From Smithella sp. D17 (GTDB lineage: Bacteria > Desulfobacterota > Syntrophia > Syntrophales > Smithellaceae), in NCBI GenBank assembly GCA_000753945.1, contig JQOA01000260.1, positions 1,061 to 9,093 of the forward strand: 8,033 nucleotides of DNA, read 5' to 3'. How positions within the stretch are numbered: the stretch's first letter is position 1; the number at the start of each line of letters is the position of its first letter. The notes beneath the pieces are model-generated. The model was not told the origin of the DNA. It saw only the letters and a program-made list of their open reading frames with translations, and did no database searches. The position numbers and the translations under genes were made by a program. This document shows, piece by piece, positions 1 through 6,437 of this stretch.

Positions 1-13
1 CAGCTAAAAATGA

Positions 14-32
14 ATTATTTTAAAAAAATAAT
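14..32. repeat. AT-only inverted repeat
   Basis: ATTATTTT and AAAATAAT form an 8-base-pair perfect stem around AAA. It lies immediately beyond the GC hairpin and could help stop transcription from either side. In such an AT-rich spacer it may also be chance. Confidence 0.3.
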
Positions 33-39
33 CAGGGGA

Positions 40-61
40 CGGATTGCTAAATAACAATCCG
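40..61 (-). terminator. Probable atp operon terminator hairpin
   Basis: CGGATTG (55-61) and CAATCCG (40-46) form a perfect 7-base-pair stem with an eight-base loop, about 100 bases past the atpC stop. A T-rich run (ATTATTTTTTT) follows on the minus strand, but about 8 bases after the stem rather than directly, so it is not a textbook intrinsic terminator. The 3' arm can also pair with an upstream arm at 88-102. Confidence 0.45.
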
Positions 62-162
62 CTTGGACAGGGTTAGAGCACTGCTTGATTTAGCAATATC
101 CGTGCCGAACACTATTGACTGCCACCTATTTTCAAGAAAAGTAATGCAATGATATATAAATG

Positions 163-576
163 TCAATATATATTTTTTTCAGCGACACTTATACGCGCTA
201 TTGCCCTTGCCAGCGCACCGCGCATTATTTCGTATTCGACATCTTCCTTCGTCATCTGCCCCAGGCGGGATTCCGCGTTGTCCTTAGCCTTGAGAGCCCT
301 TTCTTTATCAATATGATCGGATCTCTCGGCTGTTTCAATTAAAATTGTAACCTTGTTGGCTGTAACTTCCGCATAACCGGTGTTGACGGCATAATATGTC
401 TTTTTACCTTCTTTAAGAAAATTTAACTCACCAATATCAACAGAACTTAAAAAAGCCTCATGACCGCGCAACACACCGAATTCACCTTCCGTGCCCGGGA
501 TGGTCACTTCCTCAATTTTACCGGAAAAAACCATTTTTTCCGGCGATACAATTTCCAGCATTAATTCATCTGCCAT
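163..576 (-). CDS. atpC: ATP synthase F1 subunit epsilon
   Basis: This 137-residue protein has the usual length for a bacterial epsilon with both domains. Epsilon binds gamma at the c-ring side and can inhibit ATP hydrolysis through its C-terminal helices. The N-terminal beta-sandwich shows MLEIVSPEKMVFSG at 6-19, VTIPGTEGEFGVLRGHEAF at 24-42 and GYAEVTANKVTIL at 67-79. The C-terminal two-helix part (about 88-135) is complete, so the inhibitory arm is probably retained. GGAG lies about 8 bases before the ATG in the 21-base spacer after atpD. It is the last gene of the operon in this window, and inverted repeats follow 60 to 120 bases downstream. Confidence 0.94.
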   Translation of the reverse strand: MADELMLEIVSPEKMVFSGKIEEVTIPGTEGEFGVLRGHEAFLSSVDIGELNFLKEGKKTYYAVNTGYAEVTANKVTILIETAERSDHIDKERALKAKDNAESRLGQMTKEDVEYEIMRGALARAIARISVAEKNIY

Positions 577-597
577 TTATTTTCTCCAGCACTATAA

Positions 598-2007
598 TTA
601 TTCACCAGCAATTTTCTTGGCTTTTTCCACAGCTTCTTCAATGCCACCAACCATGTAAAAAGCCTGCTCGGGCAGATCATCGTGTTTGCCTTCCAGTATT
701 TCTTTAAAGCCTCTGATCGTATCAGGAACAGAAACAAATTTACCGTCTGTGCCTGTAAACTGAGCTGCAACGAAGAACGGCTGAGACAGGAATCTCTGAA
801 TCTTTCTGGCGCGGCTAACCGTCAGTTTATCTTCTTCGGAGAGTTCATCCATACCCAGAATGGCGATGATGTCCTGTAAGTCTTTATATTTCTGCAGAGT
901 AACCTGTACCTGACGGGCAACTGCGTAATGTTCCTGACCCAAAACATTGGGATCAAGAATACGTGATGTTGAATCCAGAGGATCCACCGCGGGATAAATA
1001 CCGAGTTCCGCGATCGGACGGGACAAAACGACGGTTCCGTCAAGATGCGCAAAAGTCGTCGCGGGAGCGGGGTCAGTCAAGTCGTCAGCGGGAACGTAAA
1101 CGCACTGAACGGCGGTAATCGAACCTTTGGTTGTGGACGTAATGCGCTCCTGAAGTTCACCAAGGTCAGTAGCCAGTGTCGGCTGATAACCGACCGCGGA
1201 AGGCATGCGTCCCAGCAAAGCGGAAACTTCGGAACCGGCCTGCGTGAAACGGAAAATATTATCAACAAAGAAGAGCACGTCCTGACCTTCAACATCGCGG
1301 AAGTATTCCGCAGCGGCCAGACCCGTTAAAGCAACTCGAGCTCTTGCTCCGGGTGGTTCTGTCATCTGTCCGTAAATTAAAGCGGCCTGCTTGATAACGC
1401 CGGATTCCAGCATTTCACGATAAAGGTCGTTTCCTTCACGTGTTCTTTCACCAACACCGGCAAAAACAGAAATTCCACCGTGGTGCATAGCGATGTTGTG
1501 AATCATTTCCATCATAACGACTGTCTTGCCGACACCTGCGCCTCCGAACATACCCATCTTGCCACCGCGGGGAAACGGCACCAAAAGGTCAATAACTTTA
1601 ACGCCTGTTTCCAGAACGTGCACCGATGTATCCTGCTCCAGAAAGCTTGGTGATTCACGATGAATCGGCATTTTAGTTTGCGCGTTAATTGGGCCAAGAC
1701 CATCCACCGGGCGACCGACGACGTTCACGATCCGCCCCAGACATTCTTTGCCGACCGGAACCATGATCGGATCTCCGGTATCTTTTGCTTTCATTCCGCG
1801 AACCAGACCGTCGGTAATATCCATAGCGATGCAGCGAACAACATTATCTCCCAGATGCAGCGCTACTTCAATGATCAAATTATCTTCCTGATCATTGATG
1901 GCCGGATTAGTAATTGAGATGGCATTTAATATACTGGGCAGTTTTCCCTCTTCGAAAGACACGTCAACAACCGGTCCAATAACCTGAACAATTTTTCCGA
2001 TATTCAT
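598..2007 (-). CDS. atpD: ATP synthase F1 subunit beta (catalytic)
   Basis: This 469-residue protein is full length. Beta carries the catalytic nucleotide sites where ADP and phosphate become ATP. Seen in order: the beta-barrel domain (about 1-75), Walker A GGAGVGKT at 155-162 with K161 and T162, the catalytic glutamate E187 in GERTREGNDLY, Walker B VLFFVDN at 244-250, the family signature PAVDPLDSTS at 339-348, and an intact DELSEED loop at 387-393 that contacts gamma and epsilon. All key residues are present, so the enzyme should be active. The segment before Walker A reads VPFPRGGKMGMF rather than the more common PY.KGGKIGLF, a conservative difference. It has the best ribosome binding site in the operon (TAAGGAG). 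The coupling ion (proton or sodium) cannot be judged because subunit c is absent. Confidence 0.98.
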   Translation of the reverse strand: MNIGKIVQVIGPVVDVSFEEGKLPSILNAISITNPAINDQEDNLIIEVALHLGDNVVRCIAMDITDGLVRGMKAKDTGDPIMVPVGKECLGRIVNVVGRPVDGLGPINAQTKMPIHRESPSFLEQDTSVHVLETGVKVIDLLVPFPRGGKMGMFGGAGVGKTVVMMEMIHNIAMHHGGISVFAGVGERTREGNDLYREMLESGVIKQAALIYGQMTEPPGARARVALTGLAAAEYFRDVEGQDVLFFVDNIFRFTQAGSEVSALLGRMPSAVGYQPTLATDLGELQERITSTTKGSITAVQCVYVPADDLTDPAPATTFAHLDGTVVLSRPIAELGIYPAVDPLDSTSRILDPNVLGQEHYAVARQVQVTLQKYKDLQDIIAILGMDELSEEDKLTVSRARKIQRFLSQPFFVAAQFTGTDGKFVSVPDTIRGFKEILEGKHDDLPEQAFYMVGGIEEAVEKAKKIAGE

Positions 2008-2047
2008 AACTATCTCCTTACAAATAGTCGTATTATTTTATTTTACA

Positions 2048-2064
2048 TGCGGTAAAGCGCCGCA
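2048..2064 (-). repeat. Small GC hairpin between atpG and atpD
   Basis: TGCGG and CCGCA (5 base pairs, seven-base loop) lie just past the atpG stop and are followed on the minus strand by an A/T-rich run. It is too weak, and lacks a continuous T tract, to call a terminator. It could stabilise the mRNA or modulate the ratio of gamma to beta. The remaining spacer carries the strong atpD ribosome binding site TAAGGAG, 6 to 7 bases before the ATG. Confidence 0.35.
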
Positions 2065-2070
2065 GAAAAA

Positions 2071-2946
2071 TCAGCCTTTGGCCAGAGCTTCCGTGCCGCC
2101 GACGATATCCATCAACTCTGCCGTAATCGCCGCCTGTCTGGCTTTATTCATTTTCAACGTCAATGAACTAATCAACTCTTCGCAGTTGCTGGTTGCGTTA
2201 TCCATCGCCGCCATACGCGCCCCGTTTTCACCTGCCGATGTTTCCAGCAGTGCACGGTAAACCAGAACGTGAACATACATCGGCAAAAGCTTCTGCAACA
2301 AAGCCTCTTCCGATGGTTCATAAGCATAATCAAGAAATCTGTCCGGATCAACGTCTGCGTCCTGTCCGATAGAAGGAAGGGGAAATAATCGGACAACAGT
2401 TGGTTTCTGAACAGAGACATTCCTGAACTGATTGTAAATCAGATAAAGTTCATCGTATTCTTCCTTGACAAAAGGCACGATAACTTCATCAGCTATGGAA
2501 ACGGCCAGCGTCATGTCAAACTTGCTTAAAACATCCACCTTTTGCGCCAAGACGTTGGCTTTTTTACGGAAATAATCACGTCCTTTGCGTCCGACATTAA
2601 TAAGAGCAACTTCTTTGCCGTCTTTGACTTTTTCCTTCATAAATCTTTCAGTCGCCTTGATCAGATTGGTATTAAAACCGCCGCACAGGCCACGATCGGA
2701 TGTCATACAAATAACACGAATTCTTCTGGGGTCGCGCACGGCAAGAAGAGGATGCGACATGGTCTCCACGCGCAAAGCAAGACTGTTGAGCACATCCATG
2801 AATTTACCGGCGTAAGGCCGGAAATTTTCCATTTTCATCTGCGCTGATTTAAATTTTGACGCGGCAACCATATTCATGGCGCGGGTAATCTGCTTCGTCT
2901 TTTTTACGCCGGTTACTTTTCTTTTTATATCTTTTAGCGAGGCCAC
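2071..2946 (-). CDS. atpG: ATP synthase F1 subunit gamma (central shaft)
   Basis: This 291-residue protein has the family's usual length. Gamma is the rotating shaft inside the alpha3 beta3 ring and transmits torque from the c-ring. Both long terminal coiled-coil helices are recognisable: the N-terminal KDIKRKVTGVKKTKQITRAM at 5-24 and the C-terminal RMAAMDNATSNCEE at 244-257 with the family signature ITAELMDIVGGTEAL at 274-288. The central Rossmann-like domain contains SDRGLCGGFN at 83-92. The ATG has GAGGAG 8 bases upstream in the 33-base spacer after atpA. I saw no thiol-regulation insert of the chloroplast type. A 63-base spacer with a small hairpin separates it from atpD. Confidence 0.96.
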   Translation of the reverse strand: MASLKDIKRKVTGVKKTKQITRAMNMVAASKFKSAQMKMENFRPYAGKFMDVLNSLALRVETMSHPLLAVRDPRRIRVICMTSDRGLCGGFNTNLIKATERFMKEKVKDGKEVALINVGRKGRDYFRKKANVLAQKVDVLSKFDMTLAVSIADEVIVPFVKEEYDELYLIYNQFRNVSVQKPTVVRLFPLPSIGQDADVDPDRFLDYAYEPSEEALLQKLLPMYVHVLVYRALLETSAGENGARMAAMDNATSNCEELISSLTLKMNKARQAAITAELMDIVGGTEALAKG

Positions 2947-2979
2947 CTGGATTTCTCCTCAACTTTAATTAATTTATAT

Positions 2980-4494
2980 TTATTCCGCCACAAAAACGGA
3001 ATCAAAAGATGTCATAACTTCCTTCATCTTCTTTTCCAGATCGGAAGATATTATCTTCTTATCTTCTATCTCTTTCATAATATCGGGATGTTTGCTTTCC
3101 ACGAAACTTAGAAGTTGCTCCTCATATACACGAACCTTCTCCACATCGTATTTATCAATAAATCCTTTGGTTCCGGCAAAGAGTACTACAATCTCCTGAG
3201 AAAGAGACATCGGCTTGAACTGCGGCTGTTTTAGTAATTCAACCAGACGAACACCGCGATCCAACTGTGCCTGCGTTGATTTGTCCAGATCGGACCCGAA
3301 CTGGGCAAAAGCCGCCAGTTCGCGATACTGAGCCAGATCGAGTTTCAGCGTTCCGGCAACCTGTTTCATAGCCTTAACCTGAGCGGCGCCACCGACGCGG
3401 GAAACTGAAAGACCGACGTTAATCGCCGGACGAATACCGGAGAAGAACAAGCTCGGTTCCAGATAAACCTGACCGTCTGTAATGGAGATAACGTTCGTCG
3501 GAATATACGCCGAAACGTCACCGGCCTGTGTTTCAATAACCGGAAGAGCTGTAAGAGAACCGCCGCCGAGTTCGGGGCTTACACGCGCCGCACGCTCGAG
3601 CAGCCGGGAGTGATTGTAGAAAATATCGCCGGGAAAAGCTTCACGTCCCGGCGGACGGCGCAGCAGCAGAGAAATCTGGCGATAAGCCACAGCCTGTTTG
3701 GACAAGTCATCGTAGATAATCAAGGCATCCTGGCCGTTATCTCTGAAATATTCACCGATACTGCAACCGGCGTAAGCGGCAACATACTGCAGCGTCGCAG
3801 GGTCTGAAGCGCAACCGGCGACAACGCAGGTATAAGACAAAGCATCATATTGTTTCAATCTTTCCACAACCTGAGCCACTGTTGATTTTTTCTGGCCGAT
3901 AGCAACATAAATACATTTCACACCGGTATCTTTCTGACGGATAATAGCATCAACTCCGATGGCTGTTTTACCTATCTGCCGGTCTCCAATGATAAGCTCA
4001 CGCTGACCACGTCCGATCGGCGTCATAGCGTCAATAGATTTGAGACCGGTATACATCGGTTGATTGACCGGCTGGCGTTGAATAACACCGGGAGCGACCA
4101 TTTCAATACGGCGAAACTCTTTGGTTTCAATCGGTCCTTTTCCATCCAGGGGTTTCCCTGTAGCGTCAATAACGCGGCCCAGCAGAGCTTCACCGACCGG
4201 AACCTGAGCGATTTTACCGGTTCTCTTTACTATGTCGCCTTCTTTGATGTGAGTAACTTCACCCAGAACGGCAACACCGACATTATCCGCTTCCAGATTG
4301 AGAACCATGCCTAAGATTCCGCCGGGAAATTCCAGAAGTTCCATCGCCATTGCATTCTGCACGCCGTATACTCTGGCAATACCGTCACCAACGGACAAGA
4401 CTGTTCCGGTTTCGCTTATATCCAGCTTTTTCTCATAGCTTTTGATTTGCTCAGAAATAATTTGACTAATTTCTTCAGCTTTAATTGTTTCCAT
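2980..4494 (-). CDS. atpA: ATP synthase F1 subunit alpha
   Basis: This 504-residue protein is full length. Alpha forms the alternating non-catalytic nucleotide sites of the alpha3 beta3 ring and supplies the arginine finger to the catalytic sites on beta. Visible features are an N-terminal delta/stalk-binding helix (about 1-25), a beta-barrel domain (about 26-95), the Walker A motif GDRQIGKT at 170-177 and the Walker B strand ALIIYDD at 257-263. The alpha/beta family signature PAINVGLSVS is at 356-365, followed by R366 as the arginine finger. The helical C-terminal domain fills the rest. Small local differences, such as VVAGCASDPATLQ at 224-236 where many bacteria have VVAATASDPA, do not touch catalytic positions. 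It follows atpH by 3 bases and precedes atpG by 33. Confidence 0.97.
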   Translation of the reverse strand: METIKAEEISQIISEQIKSYEKKLDISETGTVLSVGDGIARVYGVQNAMAMELLEFPGGILGMVLNLEADNVGVAVLGEVTHIKEGDIVKRTGKIAQVPVGEALLGRVIDATGKPLDGKGPIETKEFRRIEMVAPGVIQRQPVNQPMYTGLKSIDAMTPIGRGQRELIIGDRQIGKTAIGVDAIIRQKDTGVKCIYVAIGQKKSTVAQVVERLKQYDALSYTCVVAGCASDPATLQYVAAYAGCSIGEYFRDNGQDALIIYDDLSKQAVAYRQISLLLRRPPGREAFPGDIFYNHSRLLERAARVSPELGGGSLTALPVIETQAGDVSAYIPTNVISITDGQVYLEPSLFFSGIRPAINVGLSVSRVGGAAQVKAMKQVAGTLKLDLAQYRELAAFAQFGSDLDKSTQAQLDRGVRLVELLKQPQFKPMSLSQEIVVLFAGTKGFIDKYDVEKVRVYEEQLLSFVESKHPDIMKEIEDKKIISSDLEKKMKEVMTSFDSVFVAE

Positions 4495-4497
4495 GCC

Positions 4498-5040
4498 CTA
4501 TCTTGCCTCCCCTAAGAGATTCCTCATATTGTTCAATTGATTTTTGATGCTGCCATCATAAAGTGTATCGCCAACTCCAATCACTACTCCACCCAAAAGA
4601 GAAGGATCTTCTTCCACAGTCATCTCAACTTTCTTACCCATTGTTTTTTCCAGACTGGAACTTATGAAAGACCGCATCTCGTTAGAAAGGGTATATGCCG
4701 TTTTTACATTGACCCTTACTTTTTTCAGAGCTTCGTCCATTAATTGGCGATAGCAAATTACTATATCATTCAAGATATCGATTCTTTTCTTATCCACCAG
4801 CAGCCTTAAAAAGCTGATCGTCATGCCGGACAATTTAAGTTTGGCGATTACATTTTCCACAACACCTTTCTTGCTTGCCTGCTCAAAGACGGGATTAGCC
4901 AAAAAATCGCTTAAAGATTTATTTTGGGAAACAATTGACGCAAACTGATTCAGTTCATTATAATACTGCTCTATTTGTTTTTGCTCACTCGCTATATCAA
5001 AAAAAGCACGCGCATAACGTTTGGAAATATTGCTGATCAA
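4498..5040 (-). CDS. atpH: ATP synthase F1 subunit delta (OSCP family)
   Basis: This 180-residue protein has the usual length for bacterial delta, the counterpart of mitochondrial OSCP. Delta sits on top of the alpha3 beta3 head and joins it to the b/b' stalk. The N terminus (ISKRYARAFFDIA, residues 5-17) is typical of the helical domain. The C-terminal signature is clear at 145-173: DPSLLGGVVIGVGDTLYDGS followed by NQLNNMR. The start is TTG, overlapping the atpF stop by 4 bases (TTGA), so translation is likely coupled to atpF. No in-frame ATG would preserve the conserved N terminus. The stop is TAG, 3 bases before the atpA ATG, and the atpA ribosome binding site lies inside the end of this gene. 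Confidence 0.93.
   Translation of the reverse strand: MISNISKRYARAFFDIASEQKQIEQYYNELNQFASIVSQNKSLSDFLANPVFEQASKKGVVENVIAKLKLSGMTISFLRLLVDKKRIDILNDIVICYRQLMDEALKKVRVNVKTAYTLSNEMRSFISSSLEKTMGKKVEMTVEEDPSLLGGVVIGVGDTLYDGSIKNQLNNMRNLLGEAR
4506..4512 (-). promoter_or_regulatory. atpA ribosome binding site inside atpH
   Basis: GGGGAGG occurs within the last codons of atpH, 11 bases before the atpA ATG. The spacing is slightly long, and ribosomes finishing atpH would cover it, which suggests translational coupling. Confidence 0.6.
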
Positions 5041-5672
5041 TGTTTGATTACCACCTTTTCCATATATTCTTTAACCATTGTTTCGTGATCTTGTGCTGTA
5101 ATGCTTCGTCTAAGAATTTCTTCAGCCATTTGCACGGATGATTGAACTGCCTGCGCTTTTAGCTGGTCCGCTGCTTTTTTCAGCTCCTGCTCAATACGCG
5201 CACGAGCATCTTCTTTCATCTTTTTGGCGGTTCTTTCGGCATCTTCAATAATTTTCTGCTTTTCAGTGACGCCCTGAGCTTTAATCATCTCAAAAATACC
5301 GTCTATTTCCGTTGATGCTTTATCGAGCTTTTCCGAATATTCGCGGTATTTTTTTTCGGCCTCCGCCTTTTTCTCTACCGATTTTTCAAGAGTTTCTTTA
5401 ATTTCTACACGACGGCCGGCAAAAAACTCCTTCATCTTGGAGGCTAAAAGCCAATAAAGCAAACCCCCTAATACAACAAAGTTAAAAGCCTTTTGCAGCC
5501 AGCCAAGCCATAATTCCGCTTTGTGGCAGTCCATACCAAAAGACTTCTCCAATAAACCGGTCAACATTCCCGGCTTGCAAGCCTCGGCACCACCGCCACC
5601 GGAAGCAAAAGCGACACCGGCCACAATCAGCAAAACGACTATCGTAATAAAGGAAGAAAGTGTTTTTTTCAT
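5037..5672 (-). CDS. atpF: ATP synthase Fo subunit b with N-terminal signal peptide
   Basis: This 211-residue peripheral stalk subunit is longer than the roughly 156 residues of E. coli b. Residues 1-23 look like a signal peptide: MKK, then a hydrophobic core, ending AFA before SGGGG. A short polar segment follows with two cysteines (C32, C49), then a second hydrophobic helix at about 63-78 (FNFVVLGGLLYWLLASK). A long charged coiled coil runs from about 85 to the C terminus and would contact delta and the F1 head. A signal peptide before the membrane anchor is a known style of deltaproteobacterial AtpF. The predicted topology leaves the cysteine segment in the periplasm. The start overlaps the b' stop by 4 bases and has a strong GGGGAGG 8 bases upstream. 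Its TGA stop overlaps the TTG start of atpH. Confidence 0.9.
   Translation of the reverse strand: MKKTLSSFITIVVLLIVAGVAFASGGGGAEACKPGMLTGLLEKSFGMDCHKAELWLGWLQKAFNFVVLGGLLYWLLASKMKEFFAGRRVEIKETLEKSVEKKAEAEKKYREYSEKLDKASTEIDGIFEMIKAQGVTEKQKIIEDAERTAKKMKEDARARIEQELKKAADQLKAQAVQSSVQMAEEILRRSITAQDHETMVKEYMEKVVIKH
5051..5057 (-). promoter_or_regulatory. Ribosome binding site for the TTG start of atpH
   Basis: AAGGTGG lies 10 bases before the TTG codon at 5038-5040, inside the end of atpF. It supports the TTG as the atpH start, which also gives the N terminus (MISNISKRYARAFF) expected for the delta family. Confidence 0.6.
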
Positions 5673-6103
5673 TGCACCGACCTCCCCAATACTTTCTGAG
5701 CAATCTGGACAGATAATTCTTGAGAATGGCTGTCCAGAATCAATTTGGCCTTCTCAACTTCCTTATCCATCTTCTGTTGAAACTCTCGCGCCATGACAGG
5801 TATTTCATTACGAACAACATCAACAATGTTTTTAGCCTGATTTGCGCCCTCTTGAATTATTTCTTTTTTCGCTTCTGTTGCTTTGACTTTGGCTTGTTTT
5901 AGTTTTTCCTCATATTCAGCAACTCTTTTTTCCACAGATTCATTAAATAGCTTTATTTCGTTCTCTGACTCTTCCAGTTGTTTTTTGCGCCGGTCGATTA
6001 TGGACAGGATTGGTTTATACAGCAGAATGTTAAGGACAAAAACTAAAGCCAGGAAAATAACCATTTGGATCAACATCGTGTAATCAGGAATAACTGTAAC
6101 CAT
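5669..6103 (-). CDS. atpX: ATP synthase Fo subunit b' (peripheral stalk)
   Basis: This 144-residue protein has one N-terminal membrane helix (about residues 10-28) followed by the LLYKPI segment at 27-32 and a long charged helix (about 37-135). The helix is rich in lysine, glutamate and alanine and is predicted to form a coiled coil. This is the layout of an F-type ATPase b-family subunit. With the second b gene directly after it, this is the b' partner of a heterodimeric stalk, which holds the alpha3 beta3 head against rotation. It is the first gene of the atp operon. The ATG is preceded by AGAGGT at 6 bases. Its TGA stop overlaps the ATG of atpF (ATGA). Names used in the literature include atpX and atpF'; which of the two copies is called b or b' rests on order and length. 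Confidence 0.88.
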   Translation of the reverse strand: MVTVIPDYTMLIQMVIFLALVFVLNILLYKPILSIIDRRKKQLEESENEIKLFNESVEKRVAEYEEKLKQAKVKATEAKKEIIQEGANQAKNIVDVVRNEIPVMAREFQQKMDKEVEKAKLILDSHSQELSVQIAQKVLGRSVQ

Positions 6104-6127
6104 TTTTTACCTCTGTTTATCTGTTGC

Positions 6128-6243
6128 AGGTTCTATAAACATCACATGCAAACATTTGGCAGTTTTTATCAGTATGCATAGCTTCAAAAGTGCATGAAGT
6201 TTTATACTCACGTGTGTTTTGAATATTTTAAATCGAAGAACCT
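6128..6243 (-). other. Nested inverted repeats in the atp leader
   Basis: Three sets of complementary arms nest within the putative leader RNA. AGGTTCT (6237-6243) pairs with AGAACCT (6128-6134) over 7 bases and closes the region. AGTAT (6204-6208) pairs with ATACT (6171-6175). Inside that, CTTCA (6195-6199) pairs with TGAAG (6182-6186) around an eight-base loop. The outer arms end about 25 bases before the b' start codon, close to its ribosome binding site. No known riboswitch class is recognised, and the short AT-rich arms could be chance. Confidence 0.35.
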
Positions 6244-6244
6244 T

Positions 6245-6261
6245 TGATACTCCTGATACTC
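6245..6261 (-). repeat. Tandem GAGTATCA direct repeat
   Basis: The minus strand reads GAGTATCA, one G, GAGTATCA (6254-6261 and 6245-6252), a nine-base period. A third related copy, GAGTATAA, lies at 6202-6209. The repeats sit just downstream of both promoter candidates, a position where a regulator could bind DNA or RNA. No known operator is recognised. Confidence 0.45.
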
Positions 6262-6273
6262 AAAACCGAGAGG

Positions 6274-6303
6274 TTACTAATCACAACATTATTTGCTTGT
6301 CAA
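6274..6303 (-). promoter_or_regulatory. Candidate promoter with consensus -35 TTGACA
   Basis: TTGACA at 6298-6303 on the minus strand is a perfect -35 hexamer. The best -10 match is TAGTAA, 18 bases downstream, which is weak. If it is used, transcription would start close to 6267 and the leader would be about 165 bases, still including the tandem repeats and inverted repeats. Confidence 0.35.
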
Positions 6304-6342
6304 GTATTTTCTGACCGGCAGTCTACTTTTTTATAAATGATT

Positions 6343-6351
6343 ATTATAACA
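6343..6351 (-). promoter_or_regulatory. Candidate extended -10 promoter for the atp operon
   Basis: The minus strand reads TGTTATAAT, a perfect extended -10 element (TG, one base, TATAAT). The -35 position, 17 bases upstream, is TCTTTT and poor, which is tolerated in extended -10 promoters. A start near 6336 would give a leader of about 230 bases before the b' gene. The surrounding AT richness raises the chance of a false match. Confidence 0.4.
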
Positions 6352-6396
6352 ACGAAAACAGGAAAAAAAGAGATTAATGCTGATGTAAACAAATGT

Positions 6397-6425
6397 TTTT
6401 TTATAAAAAAGGCCTTAATTGCCGG
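6397..6425 (-). terminator. Weak AT-rich palindrome after the bactofilin gene
   Basis: Read on the minus strand, a short GGC/GCC stem with a seven-base loop is followed directly by six T residues and then an A/T palindrome (TTTTTTATAAAAAA, a perfect 14-base inverted repeat at 6397-6410). It lies 13 bases past the bactofilin stop codon and before the atp promoter candidates. The GC stem is only 3 base pairs, so it is at best a weak terminator. Read-through from rodA-bactofilin into the atp genes is possible. Confidence 0.28.
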
Positions 6426-6437
6426 TTGCATTCCTGA

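Larger units (their letters stand above)
6104..6437 (-). other. Non-coding gap and atp operon leader
   Basis: This 334-base AT-rich stretch separates the bactofilin stop from the b' start. I see no open frame with a ribosome binding site and family-like sequence on either strand. It contains the weak terminator-like palindrome, two promoter candidates facing the atp genes, tandem GAGTATCA repeats, and nested inverted repeats in what would be the transcribed leader. Its end carries the b' ribosome binding site (AGAGGT, 6 bases before the ATG). It is the natural control region for the seven atp genes. Confidence 0.6.

Noticed and set aside
61..110. tRNA-like stretch on the plus strand: GGTTAGAGCAC with a possible D-arm (GCTT pairing with GAGC).
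   Set aside because: The following anticodon arm has a six- or eight-base loop or mismatched stem, there is no T-arm with a TTCGAA-like loop, and no matching acceptor stem. The resemblance is limited to about 11 bases.
102..144. Possible small peptide gene after atpC (AGGTGG followed by a GTG about 20 codons from a stop).
   Set aside because: It is too short, has no recognisable sequence, and overlaps the inverted-repeat region; chance explains it.
160..342. A 60-codon plus-strand open frame overlapping the end of atpC.
   Set aside because: It lies antisense to conserved epsilon codons, has no convincing ribosome binding site, and its product resembles no known family.
1045..1329. A 94-codon plus-strand open frame inside atpD.
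   Set aside because: It is antisense to the most conserved part of the beta subunit. Its length follows from codon bias of the real gene.
5521..5796. A 91-codon plus-strand open frame spanning the atpF/b' junction.
   Set aside because: It crosses two genes with family support on the other strand, and its proline/alanine-rich product mirrors the glycine-rich signal peptide region.
6209..6214. CACGTG palindrome in the atp leader.
   Set aside because: A six-base palindrome is expected by chance at this length, and no bacterial regulator can be assigned from it alone.
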